DNA of 64,000 nucleotides, from the NCBI GenBank assembly GCA_937127445.1, contig CAKZLY010000018.1:148933-212932 (forward strand), written 5' to 3'. The stretch comes from Eximiradius sp. GTDB lineage: Bacteria; Bacteroidota; Ignavibacteria; Kapaibacteriales; UBA2268. The notes beneath the pieces were generated by a model, which was not told where the DNA came from, did no database searches, and saw only the letters and a list, made by a program, of their open reading frames with translations. Made by a program: the position numbers and the translations under genes. Positions 9,371-17,518 of this stretch are shown piece after piece (the stretch's first letter is position 1; each line of letters begins with the position of its first letter).

Positions 9371-9918
9371 AGGCTTACACTCAAAGATAATCCACAATTA
9401 ATAGATTTAAGGTTTTCGCGTTTATCAGCTCTGTGAATAAAATTTGGTGCTGAATAAATTGCTTGCACGTCAATCATCCAGCATTTTTTAAATATTACAA
9501 AATTATATGCAAGACCAAGACCTAACCCTCCACCTACACCAAGTTTTGAAAGGTTATCTGTTCCGGAAATAGAGCTCAGGTTAATTTGTCCTTCAATGTA
9601 GGGAAGAAACTTGTTGTTGAAGCAATCTCGGACAAATGGGGAATACTTTACAACTGGTGAAATAAGCGTTTCTTTCTTGTAATAACTTATTTCATTTTTC
9701 TTTTTAAGATTGAATTGGTCAATTCTCAATCCATACCACAAGCGGCAGTAATTTTTGCTTATAACCTCAAGTTTTATACCTATTGAATTTTTATTTGCAT
9801 CTTTAAACTTTTCAGTAGGTATAAGGTAATTTACTCCCACGGAATAGTAAATGCTACTGACTAATTTGAGCGGTAGAAATAATATCAAAAAAGTTAGCAA
9901 AACAAGGCATTTTCTCAT
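9367..9918 (-). CDS. small outer-membrane beta-barrel protein
   Basis: A 183-residue protein with an N-terminal signal peptide (about 1-21, ending LKLVSS) and then alternating amphipathic strands: IYYSVGVNYLIPT, IGIKLEVISKNYCRLWYGLR, GLGLGLAYNFVIF, and a final strand NCGLSLSVSL. The size fits an eight-stranded barrel of the OMP_b-brl type. No enzymatic motif is seen. First gene of the four-gene operon running to 4401; GGGGG lies 4 bases before the ATG. Its stop overlaps the next start as ATGA. Confidence 0.6.
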   Translation of the reverse strand: MRKCLVLLTFLILFLPLKLVSSIYYSVGVNYLIPTEKFKDANKNSIGIKLEVISKNYCRLWYGLRIDQFNLKKKNEISYYKKETLISPVVKYSPFVRDCFNNKFLPYIEGQINLSSISGTDNLSKLGVGGGLGLGLAYNFVIFKKCWMIDVQAIYSAPNFIHRADKRENLKSINCGLSLSVSL

Positions 9919-10148
9919 AAAACCCCCAATAATTATATACCACGATAGGCTGCTTGAAATAAATTATTTAAACTATTTAAATTATTTATACTTACACAAA
10001 AACATCACAAATGAAAATGCAATTACCGATAATATAAGATAAATCAAGTTTAAAAACAAGAAAAAAATGAAAAATTACAGGATATTAATAATTAAATAAT
10101 GAGGCATTAATCAAAAATAAATAGATGGTTTATTATCTATTTTCAAAA

Positions 10149-10685
10149 TTAGATAATAGTATATTTAGGGCCGGAAGGAGTTAAACTACTTTCAATGAGT
10201 TCAATACGAAAGTTTGTGAGTGTTCCGAAGTATTCATTTGAGTATTTATCTAGATAGCGATAGAAGCTATTCGAAACGCTTTTCATTCGAAGTAGAGTAA
10301 GATGCGGTTTAAATTCTCTGCTTTCTTTCTTAATACAGAAATCTGAGCAGATATCATCAATAATTATAAATTTTTCGAGTAACAAATTTGTTTCTGTTTG
10401 GATATCAATATATAACACACGAGGTGTTTTGCGATTAGGTAGAACGGATACACCAGAAAAGACAAGATTTTCTTGGTAATCAGTGAGATGCTCTGATAGA
10501 GCGGATTTCAATTCAGAAATTTGATTGATAGGAAAATCCCCTATAAATTTCAAGGTAAAATGAAGATTATAATCTTCGACCCACTTCCCTATTGTAACTC
10601 TATCAAAATCTTTTTTCAATTGAATTAGTTTGTTGTCGAATATCGAACTATTTATAAAAACACCGACAAATAATCTTTTATTCAT
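10149..10685 (-). CDS. thpR: RNA 2',3'-cyclic phosphodiesterase (2H phosphoesterase)
   Basis: From the ATG at 10685 the protein has 178 residues, the normal ThpR length. The two catalytic HxTx motifs of the 2H family are present as H42-F-T-L (HFTLKFIGD) and H128-L-T-L (HLTLLRM). RVLYIDI matches the family strand before the second motif. The enzyme opens 2',3'-cyclic phosphates on RNA and was first described as 2'-5' RNA ligase. The frame is open to 10793, but the extension is a low-complexity hydrophobic stretch with no family counterpart. It is monocistronic, downstream of the glyS terminator. Confidence 0.9.
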   Translation of the reverse strand: MNKRLFVGVFINSSIFDNKLIQLKKDFDRVTIGKWVEDYNLHFTLKFIGDFPINQISELKSALSEHLTDYQENLVFSGVSVLPNRKTPRVLYIDIQTETNLLLEKFIIIDDICSDFCIKKESREFKPHLTLLRMKSVSNSFYRYLDKYSNEYFGTLTNFRIELIESSLTPSGPKYTII

Positions 10686-10839
10686 AACTCTCAAAAATAT
10701 TATAAGACTAAAAATGTTGATTATAAAATAATATAAGCAAAAATATTTAGATAATACCAAAATAATTAAATAATCACACAAAGAATTATGCAAGCATTTA
10801 AGAAAATTCGAATAATTGCAGCAAAAATATTATAGTGAA

Positions 10840-10883
10840 AAAATGTCTGCTCTTTCAAAAAAAACTTGAAGAGCAGACATTTT
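10840..10883 (-). terminator. terminator after glyS
   Basis: A perfect 15-base inverted repeat (10840-10854 and 10869-10883) with a 14-base loop forms a GTCTGCTCTT stem. On the minus strand it starts 13 bases after the glyS stop and is followed by Ts. Confidence 0.85.
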
Positions 10884-10895
10884 ACGAGCATAGAA

Positions 10896-12314
10896 TTATA
10901 TTAAATTGTCTATGAGGTAATTTTTCAAGTTATCAGCATTAATTCTAACTTGCTGCATTGAATCGCGCTGACGAACAGTAACAGTATTGTCTTCTAATGT
11001 TTGACCATCGATAGTGATACAGAATGGGGTTCCGATTTCATCTTGACGGCGGTAGCGGCGACCAATAGCACCAGATGTATCATATTGGACTTTGAAGTAT
11101 TTCTGCAAATCTCTGTAAATTACTTCAGATTTTTCGGGCATACCATCTTTGTTGACAAGTGGGAGAACTGCTGCTTTGATAGGAGCTAGCACATTAGCAA
11201 AGCGAAGAACAGTTCGTTTTTCTGATTTCCCGTTGTCGGAAGATACTTCTTCTTCGTCGTAAGCATTGCAAAGGAAAGCCATAAACGAACGAGAAACACC
11301 GCCGGAAGTTTCAATTACATAGGGGATATAACGCTCGTTGTTCACAGCATCAACGTACTCCATTTTTTTACCGGAAAATTCCTGGTGATTACGGAGGTCG
11401 AAATCAGTGCGAGAGTGAATACCCTCGATTTCACCGAAGCCAAACGGAAATTCGAATTCAATATCAACTGCATAATTAGCGTAGTGAGCAAGTTTTTCGT
11501 GAACTTTCCAACGTAGTTTTTCTTGTTTCATACCTAATCGACGGTACCAATTCCAGCGTTGTTCTTTCCAGTAATCGAACCATTCTTTTTCGGAGCCGGG
11601 TTTAACGAAAAATTGCATTTCCATTTGTTCAAATTCGCGAGTACGGAAGAGGAAATTTTTGGTATTAATTTCATTGCGGAAAGCTTTACCGATTTGAGCA
11701 ATACCAAATGGAATTTTTTGGCGAGCAGTATCAAGAACATTTTTGAAATTAACGAATATACCTTGTGCAGTTTCGGGACGTAAATAAACAATAGAGCTAT
11801 CGTCTTCGACTGGACCGATAAATGTTTTGAACATAAGATTGAAATTGCGGACTGGTGTCCAATCGGTAGTACCCGAAACTGGATCAGGAATTTGATATTT
11901 TATAATAATATCATAAAAATCGTTGGGTTCTTTGGTTTGATTAAGAGCAATTTCGATTTCGTTTGCAAGTTCGGTTTTATTCTTTTTTCTCATTTTTTCG
12001 ATAAAATCTTCAATTAGATTGTCGGCACGATGGCGGGCTTTACTTGTTTTGTTATCAATCATTGGGTCGCTGAATTGCGAGGTATGCCCACTTGCGTCCC
12101 AGGTGCGAGGGTGCATAAGAATAGCAGCATCGAGACCTTCAATATTATCGCGAAAAGTCATTTCTTTCCACCAAGCATTTTTAATATTAGCAAGAAGTTC
12201 AACTCCTAATGGACCATAGTCCCAGCAACCATTGAGCCCACCATAAATTTCAGAGGACTGGAATACAAATCCGCGCCTTTTCGCAAGAGAAGTAATTGCA
12301 TCAAGTGAAAACAT
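10896..12314 (-). CDS. glyS: glycyl-tRNA synthetase (single-chain, alpha2 type)
   Basis: Attaches glycine to tRNA-Gly as a cytoplasmic class II homodimer. From the ATG at 12314 it has 472 residues. Family signatures include LAKRRGFVFQSSEIYGG, the GCWDYGPLG loop, VYLRPETAQGIFVNF (motif 2 region), IAQIGKAFRNEI, REFEQMEMQFF, and ETSGGVSRSFMAFL near the end of the catalytic core. The C-terminal anticodon-binding domain begins near 370 (APIKAAVLPLVNKDG). The upstream ATG at 12359 would add 15 residues unlike the family. Divergent from rplS. This is the bacterial/eukaryotic alpha2 enzyme, not the GlyQ/GlyS tetramer. Confidence 0.97.
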   Translation of the reverse strand: MFSLDAITSLAKRRGFVFQSSEIYGGLNGCWDYGPLGVELLANIKNAWWKEMTFRDNIEGLDAAILMHPRTWDASGHTSQFSDPMIDNKTSKARHRADNLIEDFIEKMRKKNKTELANEIEIALNQTKEPNDFYDIIIKYQIPDPVSGTTDWTPVRNFNLMFKTFIGPVEDDSSIVYLRPETAQGIFVNFKNVLDTARQKIPFGIAQIGKAFRNEINTKNFLFRTREFEQMEMQFFVKPGSEKEWFDYWKEQRWNWYRRLGMKQEKLRWKVHEKLAHYANYAVDIEFEFPFGFGEIEGIHSRTDFDLRNHQEFSGKKMEYVDAVNNERYIPYVIETSGGVSRSFMAFLCNAYDEEEVSSDNGKSEKRTVLRFANVLAPIKAAVLPLVNKDGMPEKSEVIYRDLQKYFKVQYDTSGAIGRRYRRQDEIGTPFCITIDGQTLEDNTVTVRQRDSMQQVRINADNLKNYLIDNLI

Positions 12315-12403
12315 ATTTCGAACCACAAAGTGAAACTTACAAATTTTCAAAAATAACAAAAAGGTAGATAAGAAATAAGAAAAATTAAATGTGGATAATT
12401 TTA

Positions 12404-12435
12404 TTTGGATAATATTTGTAATTTTAATAATTTTG
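12404..12435 (+). promoter_or_regulatory. rplS promoter
   Basis: TTTG (12404-12407), a 20-base spacer, and TAATTTTG (12428-12435) match the Bacteroidota -33/-7 consensus exactly. Transcription would start near 12442, giving a leader of about 23 bases that contains the Shine-Dalgarno sequence. The same core elements recur before both tRNA genes. Confidence 0.7.
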
Positions 12436-12464
12436 TGTTTTATATGTAACTAAGGAGCGTAAAA

Positions 12465-12851
12465 GTGAATACTTTAGATTATGTAAATCAAATACTGCTT
12501 GAAAAAACAATTGAGGCCCGTAAAAATAAGGACGGCGAAAATTTTGCAGAAATACCTGATTTCAAGCCGGGCGATACAGTAAATGTAGCAGTTCGAGTAG
12601 TTGAAGGCGAAAAAGAGCGTATTCAAAATTTCAAAGGGATTGTGCTTTCACGTCGTGGTTCTGGTATCAACGAAACTTTTTTAGTAAGAAAGATTTCCAA
12701 CGGAGTTGGTGTCGAAAGAATTTTCCCATTGTATTCGCCAATGATACAAAGCATAAAAGTAGAGCGCACAGGGCGTGCTCGCCGTGCTAAATTATATTAT
12801 CTAAGAGGAATGAGCGAAAGAAAGATACGCGCTAAAACGTCGAATAATTGA
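12465..12851 (+). CDS. rplS: 50S ribosomal protein L19
   Basis: A 128-residue protein that sits at the 30S-50S interface. Diagnostic segments are [50 protein letters not shown] and the C-terminal [10 protein letters not shown]. The start is GTG at 12465, set by a strong AAGGAG at 12452-12457, 7 bases upstream. Here it is a single-gene unit with its own promoter and terminator, not in the common rpsP-rimM-trmD-rplS operon. Confidence 0.98.
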   Translation: MNTLDYVNQILLEKTIEARKNKDGENFAEIPDFKPGDTVNVAVRVVEGEKERIQNFKGIVLSRRGSGINETFLVRKISNGVGVERIFPLYSPMIQSIKVERTGRARRAKLYYLRGMSERKIRAKTSNN

Positions 12852-13155
12852 TCATAATCAATAAAAATTTAAAAAATGCCTTTCACTTACGAAAGGCATT
12901 TTTTAATTATAAAATATTTATTTTGTTTTTTCGTTTTATTATTTGTATATTTATTTTAACAGTTTCAAGTAAGTTAGCACCGATTAAAAAATAATTTAAT
13001 ATAGAAAAAAAAACTAATCAATTGTTAATTTTCTTGTGATTTTTATAAAAAATAGATATTTTGCAACATAGAAGCTTGCAGATATGCAATTTTGTTTTCA
13101 GCAAAAAACAAAAATATAGAATTAATCGAATATTGTTAATTATAAAAGATATATT
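12852..13155. other. 304-base intergenic region
   Basis: Holds the rplS terminator in its first part. The remaining 250 bases are AT-rich with no ORF, no RNA fold that I recognise, and no good -33/-7 pair for the aminopeptidase gene. Confidence 0.5.
12871..12904 (+). terminator. rplS terminator
   Basis: A 14-base perfect stem (12871-12884 with 12891-12904, core ATGCCTTTC/GAAAGGCAT), a 6-base loop and a six-T tail. It lies 20 bases after the rplS stop. Confidence 0.9.
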
Positions 13156-14121
13156 ATGGCTACACTTAAATTAAAAAAAACAGCACAAACTGCTTTAAAG
13201 GACTATATGGGTGTTTCAGAAGATGAGACATTGCTTGTTTTGTCTGATGAGCCTATGCGCGAAATCGGAATGGCGCTGTTCGAATCTGGGAAAAGCCTCT
13301 GCTACGAAGCATTTTACTTAGAAATGTGTCCGAGAAAACTAAATGGAGAAGAACCACCTGACCAAATCGCTGAATTTATGAAGAATGTAGATGTTGTTAT
13401 TGCACCGACTTCCAAATCGATTACGCATACAAACGCACGTAGAGAGGCATCCAAGCAGGGAGTGCGAATTGGGACAATGCCAGGGATATCAATAGAATCA
13501 ATGACACGCTGTTTGTCTGCTAATCCAGATGAAATAATCGAAATTAATGAGAAACTTTCTACAATTCTTAAGAATACAAAAGAAATTCGTATTACCACAA
13601 AGCTGGGAACAGACTTACTAATCCCAATAAAACAAAGAAAAATAATATCATCAACAGGTGTGCTGAGAAATATTGGTGATAGCGGGAATATTCCGTCTGG
13701 TGAGGTATATGTAGCTCCAATAGAGGGAAAAACAAACGGAGTAGTAGTGATCGATGGGTCGATTGCAGGATTTGGGCTTGTTACTTCTCCTGTAACAATT
13801 GAGATTAACGATGGATTTGCAGAAAAGTTCTACGGCAAAACAGAGGAAGCACGTCAACTGGAAAAAACATTACAAGATGTGGGTAAGTATGCACGTGCAG
13901 TTGGTGAGTTTGGGATTGGCACAAATCCAAAGGCAAAAATTTCGGGTGATATTCTTGAAGACGAAAAAGTATTAGGAACTGTTCACATCGCGTTTGGAAA
14001 TAATTTATCAATGGGTGGGAAAATTAGCGTCCCAATACACATAGACTGTATAATCAAAAAGCCAACAGTATATGCTGATGATGAGAAAATAATATCTGCT
14101 GGGAAACTAATATTAGATTAA
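13156..14121 (+). CDS. M29-type aminopeptidase
   Basis: A 321-residue cytoplasmic metallo-aminopeptidase of the AmpS/AmpT (leucyl aminopeptidase T) family, which removes N-terminal residues from peptides with a dinuclear metal site. The family metal ligands can be placed: the glutamate of NIPSGEVYVAP, the glutamate of AVGEFGIGTNP, the histidine of GTVHIAFGNN, and the histidine and aspartate of PIHIDCII. It is shorter than the 370-410 residues of characterised members, mostly at the N-terminus. It stands alone on the plus strand and its stop overlaps pdxA tail to tail by 9 bases. Confidence 0.85.
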   Translation: MATLKLKKTAQTALKDYMGVSEDETLLVLSDEPMREIGMALFESGKSLCYEAFYLEMCPRKLNGEEPPDQIAEFMKNVDVVIAPTSKSITHTNARREASKQGVRIGTMPGISIESMTRCLSANPDEIIEINEKLSTILKNTKEIRITTKLGTDLLIPIKQRKIISSTGVLRNIGDSGNIPSGEVYVAPIEGKTNGVVVIDGSIAGFGLVTSPVTIEINDGFAEKFYGKTEEARQLEKTLQDVGKYARAVGEFGIGTNPKAKISGDILEDEKVLGTVHIAFGNNLSMGGKISVPIHIDCIIKKPTVYADDEKIISAGKLILD

Positions 14122-15108
14122 TTTTCTTCTGTTCTCATAAATTTGGTAAGCGGATTTAAAAGCTTCGATTGTGCTTTGAGGGTTTGCTATTGACTTCCCA
14201 GCAATTTCGAACGCGGTACCGTGGTCAGGCGAAGTTCTTACAATCGGCAAATTAGCAGTAAAATTCACTCCATTGCCTTGAGCCAGAAGTTTTAGAGGTA
14301 TAAGACCTTGGTCGTGATACATTGCTAATATGCCATCATATTTTTTATATTCACCGAAACCAAAGAAGCCATCAGCTGAAAAAGGGCCACTTACGTTTAT
14401 TCCACGTTCTTGAAGTTTGTGCATTGCAGGAATAACTATTTCAAGTTCTTCACGACCGATATTTCCACTTTCGCCAGCGTGAGGATTAAGTCCGAGCACA
14501 GCAATATTAGGCTTTTCAATGCCAAAATCAATTTGCAAAGAATTATTAAATACAGAACCAATATGAATAATTCGATTATAGGAAATTTCAAAGGGTAGTT
14601 CTTTGATAGGTGTGTGAAAAGTAACAAGAGCCACACGAATTTTATCGTGAAAGAGTATCATTAGAGGATGTTTGACACCAAGAGCATTAGATATCATTTC
14701 TGTATGACCGGGGAATTTCCATCCTGCAAGTTTAGTTGCTTCCTTAGAAATTGGCATTGTGATTAGAATATCGTAATTACCTTTAACAAGTTCTGAAACA
14801 GAAAATTCGAGAGAATGAGCAGCTACCAAACCAGAATTCTGGTTAATCTTACCAAATTCAATATCAATATCGTCAGTAGCGGAAAGAATTTGATATTTCC
14901 TCCCATTTAAAATAAGATAATCATCAACAATTATATAAGGATAATTAATACGCTTTAGATATTTATCGATTAAATTAACATTACCAGCTATATCAAGCTG
15001 AATATTTAGAAACCAGCTGCAATTATCATTTAGATAATCCAAAGCCTTCACCAGACATTCAATCCCAATGCCATTAGGATCCCCGATAGTAGAGATAATT
15101 TTTATCAT
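14113..15108 (-). CDS. pdxA: 4-hydroxythreonine-4-phosphate dehydrogenase
   Basis: An NAD-dependent enzyme of the DXP-dependent pyridoxal phosphate pathway, 331 residues. Visible motifs are the N-terminal IGDPNGIGIE, the first metal-ligand histidine in FPGHTEMI, the second in LGLNPHAGESG, the third in AMYHDQG, and the C-terminal TSPDHGTAFEIAGK. It is the last gene of the PASTA-rodA-pdxA cluster and its ATG overlaps the rodA stop by 4 bases. DXP is also the product of dxs in this window. Confidence 0.96.
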   Translation of the reverse strand: MIKIISTIGDPNGIGIECLVKALDYLNDNCSWFLNIQLDIAGNVNLIDKYLKRINYPYIIVDDYLILNGRKYQILSATDDIDIEFGKINQNSGLVAAHSLEFSVSELVKGNYDILITMPISKEATKLAGWKFPGHTEMISNALGVKHPLMILFHDKIRVALVTFHTPIKELPFEISYNRIIHIGSVFNNSLQIDFGIEKPNIAVLGLNPHAGESGNIGREELEIVIPAMHKLQERGINVSGPFSADGFFGFGEYKKYDGILAMYHDQGLIPLKLLAQGNGVNFTANLPIVRTSPDHGTAFEIAGKSIANPQSTIEAFKSAYQIYENRRKLI

Positions 15109-16355
15109 ATTGACCTCTTTAAATAGTGGGTTCTATGAACATTCATTACCAAACCAACAAGAATTAAATTAGAAATAACAAAAGTGCCGCCGTAACTCAT
15201 AAATGGGAGAGGAATTCCCATCACAGGCATAACGCCAATTGCCATTCCAATATTAATAAATGAGTGATAGAATAAAATTGAAACAGCACCAATACAAACA
15301 ACGCTATGAAATTTATCGTGAACAATAGCAGATATGTTAATCATTCTCCAAATCATTGAGAATAAGAGTAAAATAACAACCACTCCTCCTATGAAACCGA
15401 ACTCTTCGGTAGGAACAGAATAAATAAAATCTGTCCATTGCATAGGGATATAACGGAGTTGAGTTTGAGTACCTTGAAGAAATCCTTTGCCAGTAAGCCC
15501 ACCACTACCGACAGCCATAACAGATTGAATAACATTATAGCCAGCACCAAGAGGATTTGCCTCAGGTTCGACAAAAGTCTGAATGCGTAACTTTTGATGC
15601 GGAGAAAGTTTATCGTAAACGTTGTCAGAAATAAAATTGATAGAAAAGAAAACTAAAATTAGTCCAATTGTTAGAATGAAATTCTTTCGGAATGCAAAAA
15701 GAGAAATTGATAACAAAGTTGCCAAAGAATAGAACCAAATATCACCTTTGAAAGAAAATAAGATAAGAAAAGGTATGCTGATTAAGGTAAAAAGAATAAA
15801 AGGATTAAACCCAATCCACAGTAAGACCCCATAAAGCATAGCAAAAATAACAGTTGCAGTACCGAAGTCAGGTTGCTTCAAGATCAAGAAAGATGGGATA
15901 GCAATAATGAGCAGAACCAAAGATAAATCTCGCCAGGTATGGATGTTCATACCTTTTCTTGAAACAACAGAAGCAATAGCAAGTAATACGCCAATTTTAG
16001 CAAATTCTGCTGGTTGCAAAGAAAAGCCACCGAACCGTAGCCATCCTTTTGTACCATTGATTTCAACACCAGCAAAAGCAACAACAACAAGTAACATCAA
16101 ACTGATAATATATACGGTCCAACTATTGAATTTTATCCAACTATCGGGCAAATATGCAATAATAAACATCAGAATTAAACCAATACTGATAGAGATGATT
16201 TGTTTATAAAAAAAACTGCTCATATTGGAATCGTATGTAGCGCTATATAAAGAAATAAGACCGATTAGAAGAATAGAGATAGTTGTCAAAAACAGTATCC
16301 AATCGAAATGTATTTTACGACGAGCATCAATAAGTATGTTCTTATCGAGTTTCAT
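15105..16355 (-). CDS. rodA: peptidoglycan polymerase RodA (SEDS family)
   Basis: A 416-residue integral membrane glycosyltransferase that polymerises lipid II during rod elongation together with a class B PBP. About ten membrane helices are seen. Family motifs include GWLRFGGFSLQPAEFAKIG, KQPDFGTA, YNVIQSVMAVGSGGLTGKGF, PTEEFGFIGGV and GIPLPFMSYGG. It lies 3 bases downstream of the PASTA gene and overlaps pdxA by 4 bases. It is RodA rather than FtsW by context, since no division genes are nearby, and this remains an inference. mreBCD and pbp2 are not in the window. Confidence 0.92.
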   Translation of the reverse strand: MKLDKNILIDARRKIHFDWILFLTTISILLIGLISLYSATYDSNMSSFFYKQIISISIGLILMFIIAYLPDSWIKFNSWTVYIISLMLLVVVAFAGVEINGTKGWLRFGGFSLQPAEFAKIGVLLAIASVVSRKGMNIHTWRDLSLVLLIIAIPSFLILKQPDFGTATVIFAMLYGVLLWIGFNPFILFTLISIPFLILFSFKGDIWFYSLATLLSISLFAFRKNFILTIGLILVFFSINFISDNVYDKLSPHQKLRIQTFVEPEANPLGAGYNVIQSVMAVGSGGLTGKGFLQGTQTQLRYIPMQWTDFIYSVPTEEFGFIGGVVVILLLFSMIWRMINISAIVHDKFHSVVCIGAVSILFYHSFINIGMAIGVMPVMGIPLPFMSYGGTFVISNLILVGLVMNVHRTHYLKRSI

Positions 16356-16358
16356 AGG

Positions 16359-17093
16359 TTATTTTGCAATTATTACATTAATTATAGCACCGGGCGAAAC
16401 CATTTCGTTGGGTTTTGGGTATTGGTCTATGACAGTATTCGGTAAATAAGTTTCGCTGACTTTATATTGCACAGAACCCAAAATAAATCCGGATTCTTCG
16501 ATGATTAATTTCACTTCATCGAAGCTATAGCCAATTAAAGATGGAATTAATGTTTGATTAATTGGTCCTTTGCTGATAGTAATATTTACCTTGCTACCGA
16601 AAGGTACCATTGTGCCTGTTGAAATGGATTGATTGCAAATAGTATCTTTTGGGTAAAAATCATTAAACTCATAATTAATATTCCCGAGTTCCAGACCGCG
16701 TTGCATCAAAGCAAGTCTTGCTGAACGAGCGCTTGAACCAATTAAATAAGGTACGGCAACTTTTTCTTGTCCCTTGCTAACAGTAAGTAGAATTGGTCTG
16801 GAAGACTTGACAAATATATTCGGTGCTGGTGTTTGAGAAATAATTGTGCCAGATGGGAATTTTTCAGAATAAGCTTCTTTGGTGGTTTTCCAGCTCAATC
16901 CAATTTTATCTAATTCAATTTTAGCTTTTTCTAATGGTTTACCAATTAAATAAGGAACTTTGACTTTTTCGCCTGAATTAATCACAGCAGGCATAATCAG
17001 ATTATCGAAAACCAATAGAAAGAACAGCAGAATTGCTAAGTAAATAGCAAGAATAATAGCATACTTCCTATATTTGTAAAGATTAGCGTTCAC
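16359..17093 (-). CDS. membrane-anchored protein with three PASTA domains
   Basis: A 244-residue protein with a short cytoplasmic N-terminus, one membrane helix (about 11-33) and three tandem PASTA domains (about 42-108, 109-176, 177-244) in the periplasm. Each begins with a VPYLIG- or IPSLIGY-type strand and ends with an SKG- or AK-type strand. PASTA domains bind peptidoglycan stem peptides or lipid II in kinases and PBPs. Here there is no kinase or transpeptidase attached. The start is GTG at 17093 with no clear Shine-Dalgarno. Co-transcribed with rodA (3-base gap), which supports a role in cell-wall synthesis. Confidence 0.88.
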   Translation of the reverse strand: MNANLYKYRKYAIILAIYLAILLFFLLVFDNLIMPAVINSGEKVKVPYLIGKPLEKAKIELDKIGLSWKTTKEAYSEKFPSGTIISQTPAPNIFVKSSRPILLTVSKGQEKVAVPYLIGSSARSARLALMQRGLELGNINYEFNDFYPKDTICNQSISTGTMVPFGSKVNITISKGPINQTLIPSLIGYSFDEVKLIIEESGFILGSVQYKVSETYLPNTVIDQYPKPNEMVSPGAIINVIIAK

Positions 17094-17518
17094 CTACATT
17101 AACAATCATAGCGTAATTAACAAAAAATTAGAAAACTAATTTAATAATAAATTGTTAATTATTAGAAACAAAAAGGCAAAAATAAAAATAAGGTTGTATT
17201 TTATTTTAGTTACAAAAATAAAAGTTTGTTCAAAAACGTTAAGAAAATATTAAAAATTGACTAATAAAAGTATTTTTTTAGGGAAAAACTCATTTTTTTT
17301 TTGCTTTATAAAATAATTTTTTCTAAATTTAGCATAGAGTTTAGATTTCAAGTGCTTTTAGCAGATTTCATAAATTACTAACAAAGCAAGGGGGATTATA
17401 AACAATAAATTAACTTACTCATTTCAAAAAGATTTATAGCGTTGTTATTAGTTCCATTTTGTTTCTTTTACAGTTTATTACATTTTTTTACTTTTTTCAC
17501 AAACAAAGGGTAGTGCCT
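17094..17518. other. intergenic region before susC
   Basis: About 425 bases of very AT-rich sequence between divergent genes. It contains one candidate promoter for susC, then a leader of about 180 bases. No folded RNA, operator repeat or ORF beyond the in-frame extension of susC to 17459 was seen. Confidence 0.5.
17300..17331 (+). promoter_or_regulatory. candidate susC promoter
   Basis: TTTG (17300-17303), a 20-base spacer and TAAATTTA (17324-17331) fit the -33/-7 consensus with one mismatch in the last base of the -7 box. Transcription would start near 17338. Confidence 0.4.

Noticed and set aside
9919..10148. Possible promoter TTCATTTG upstream of the 9918-4401 operon
   Set aside because: The -7 box has a mismatch in the key A and no TTG lies at proper distance.
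12405..12500. Second TTTG (12415-12418) near the rplS promoter as an alternative -33 box
   Set aside because: Only 9 bases separate it from the -7 box; the TTTG at 12404 has a fitting 20-base spacer.
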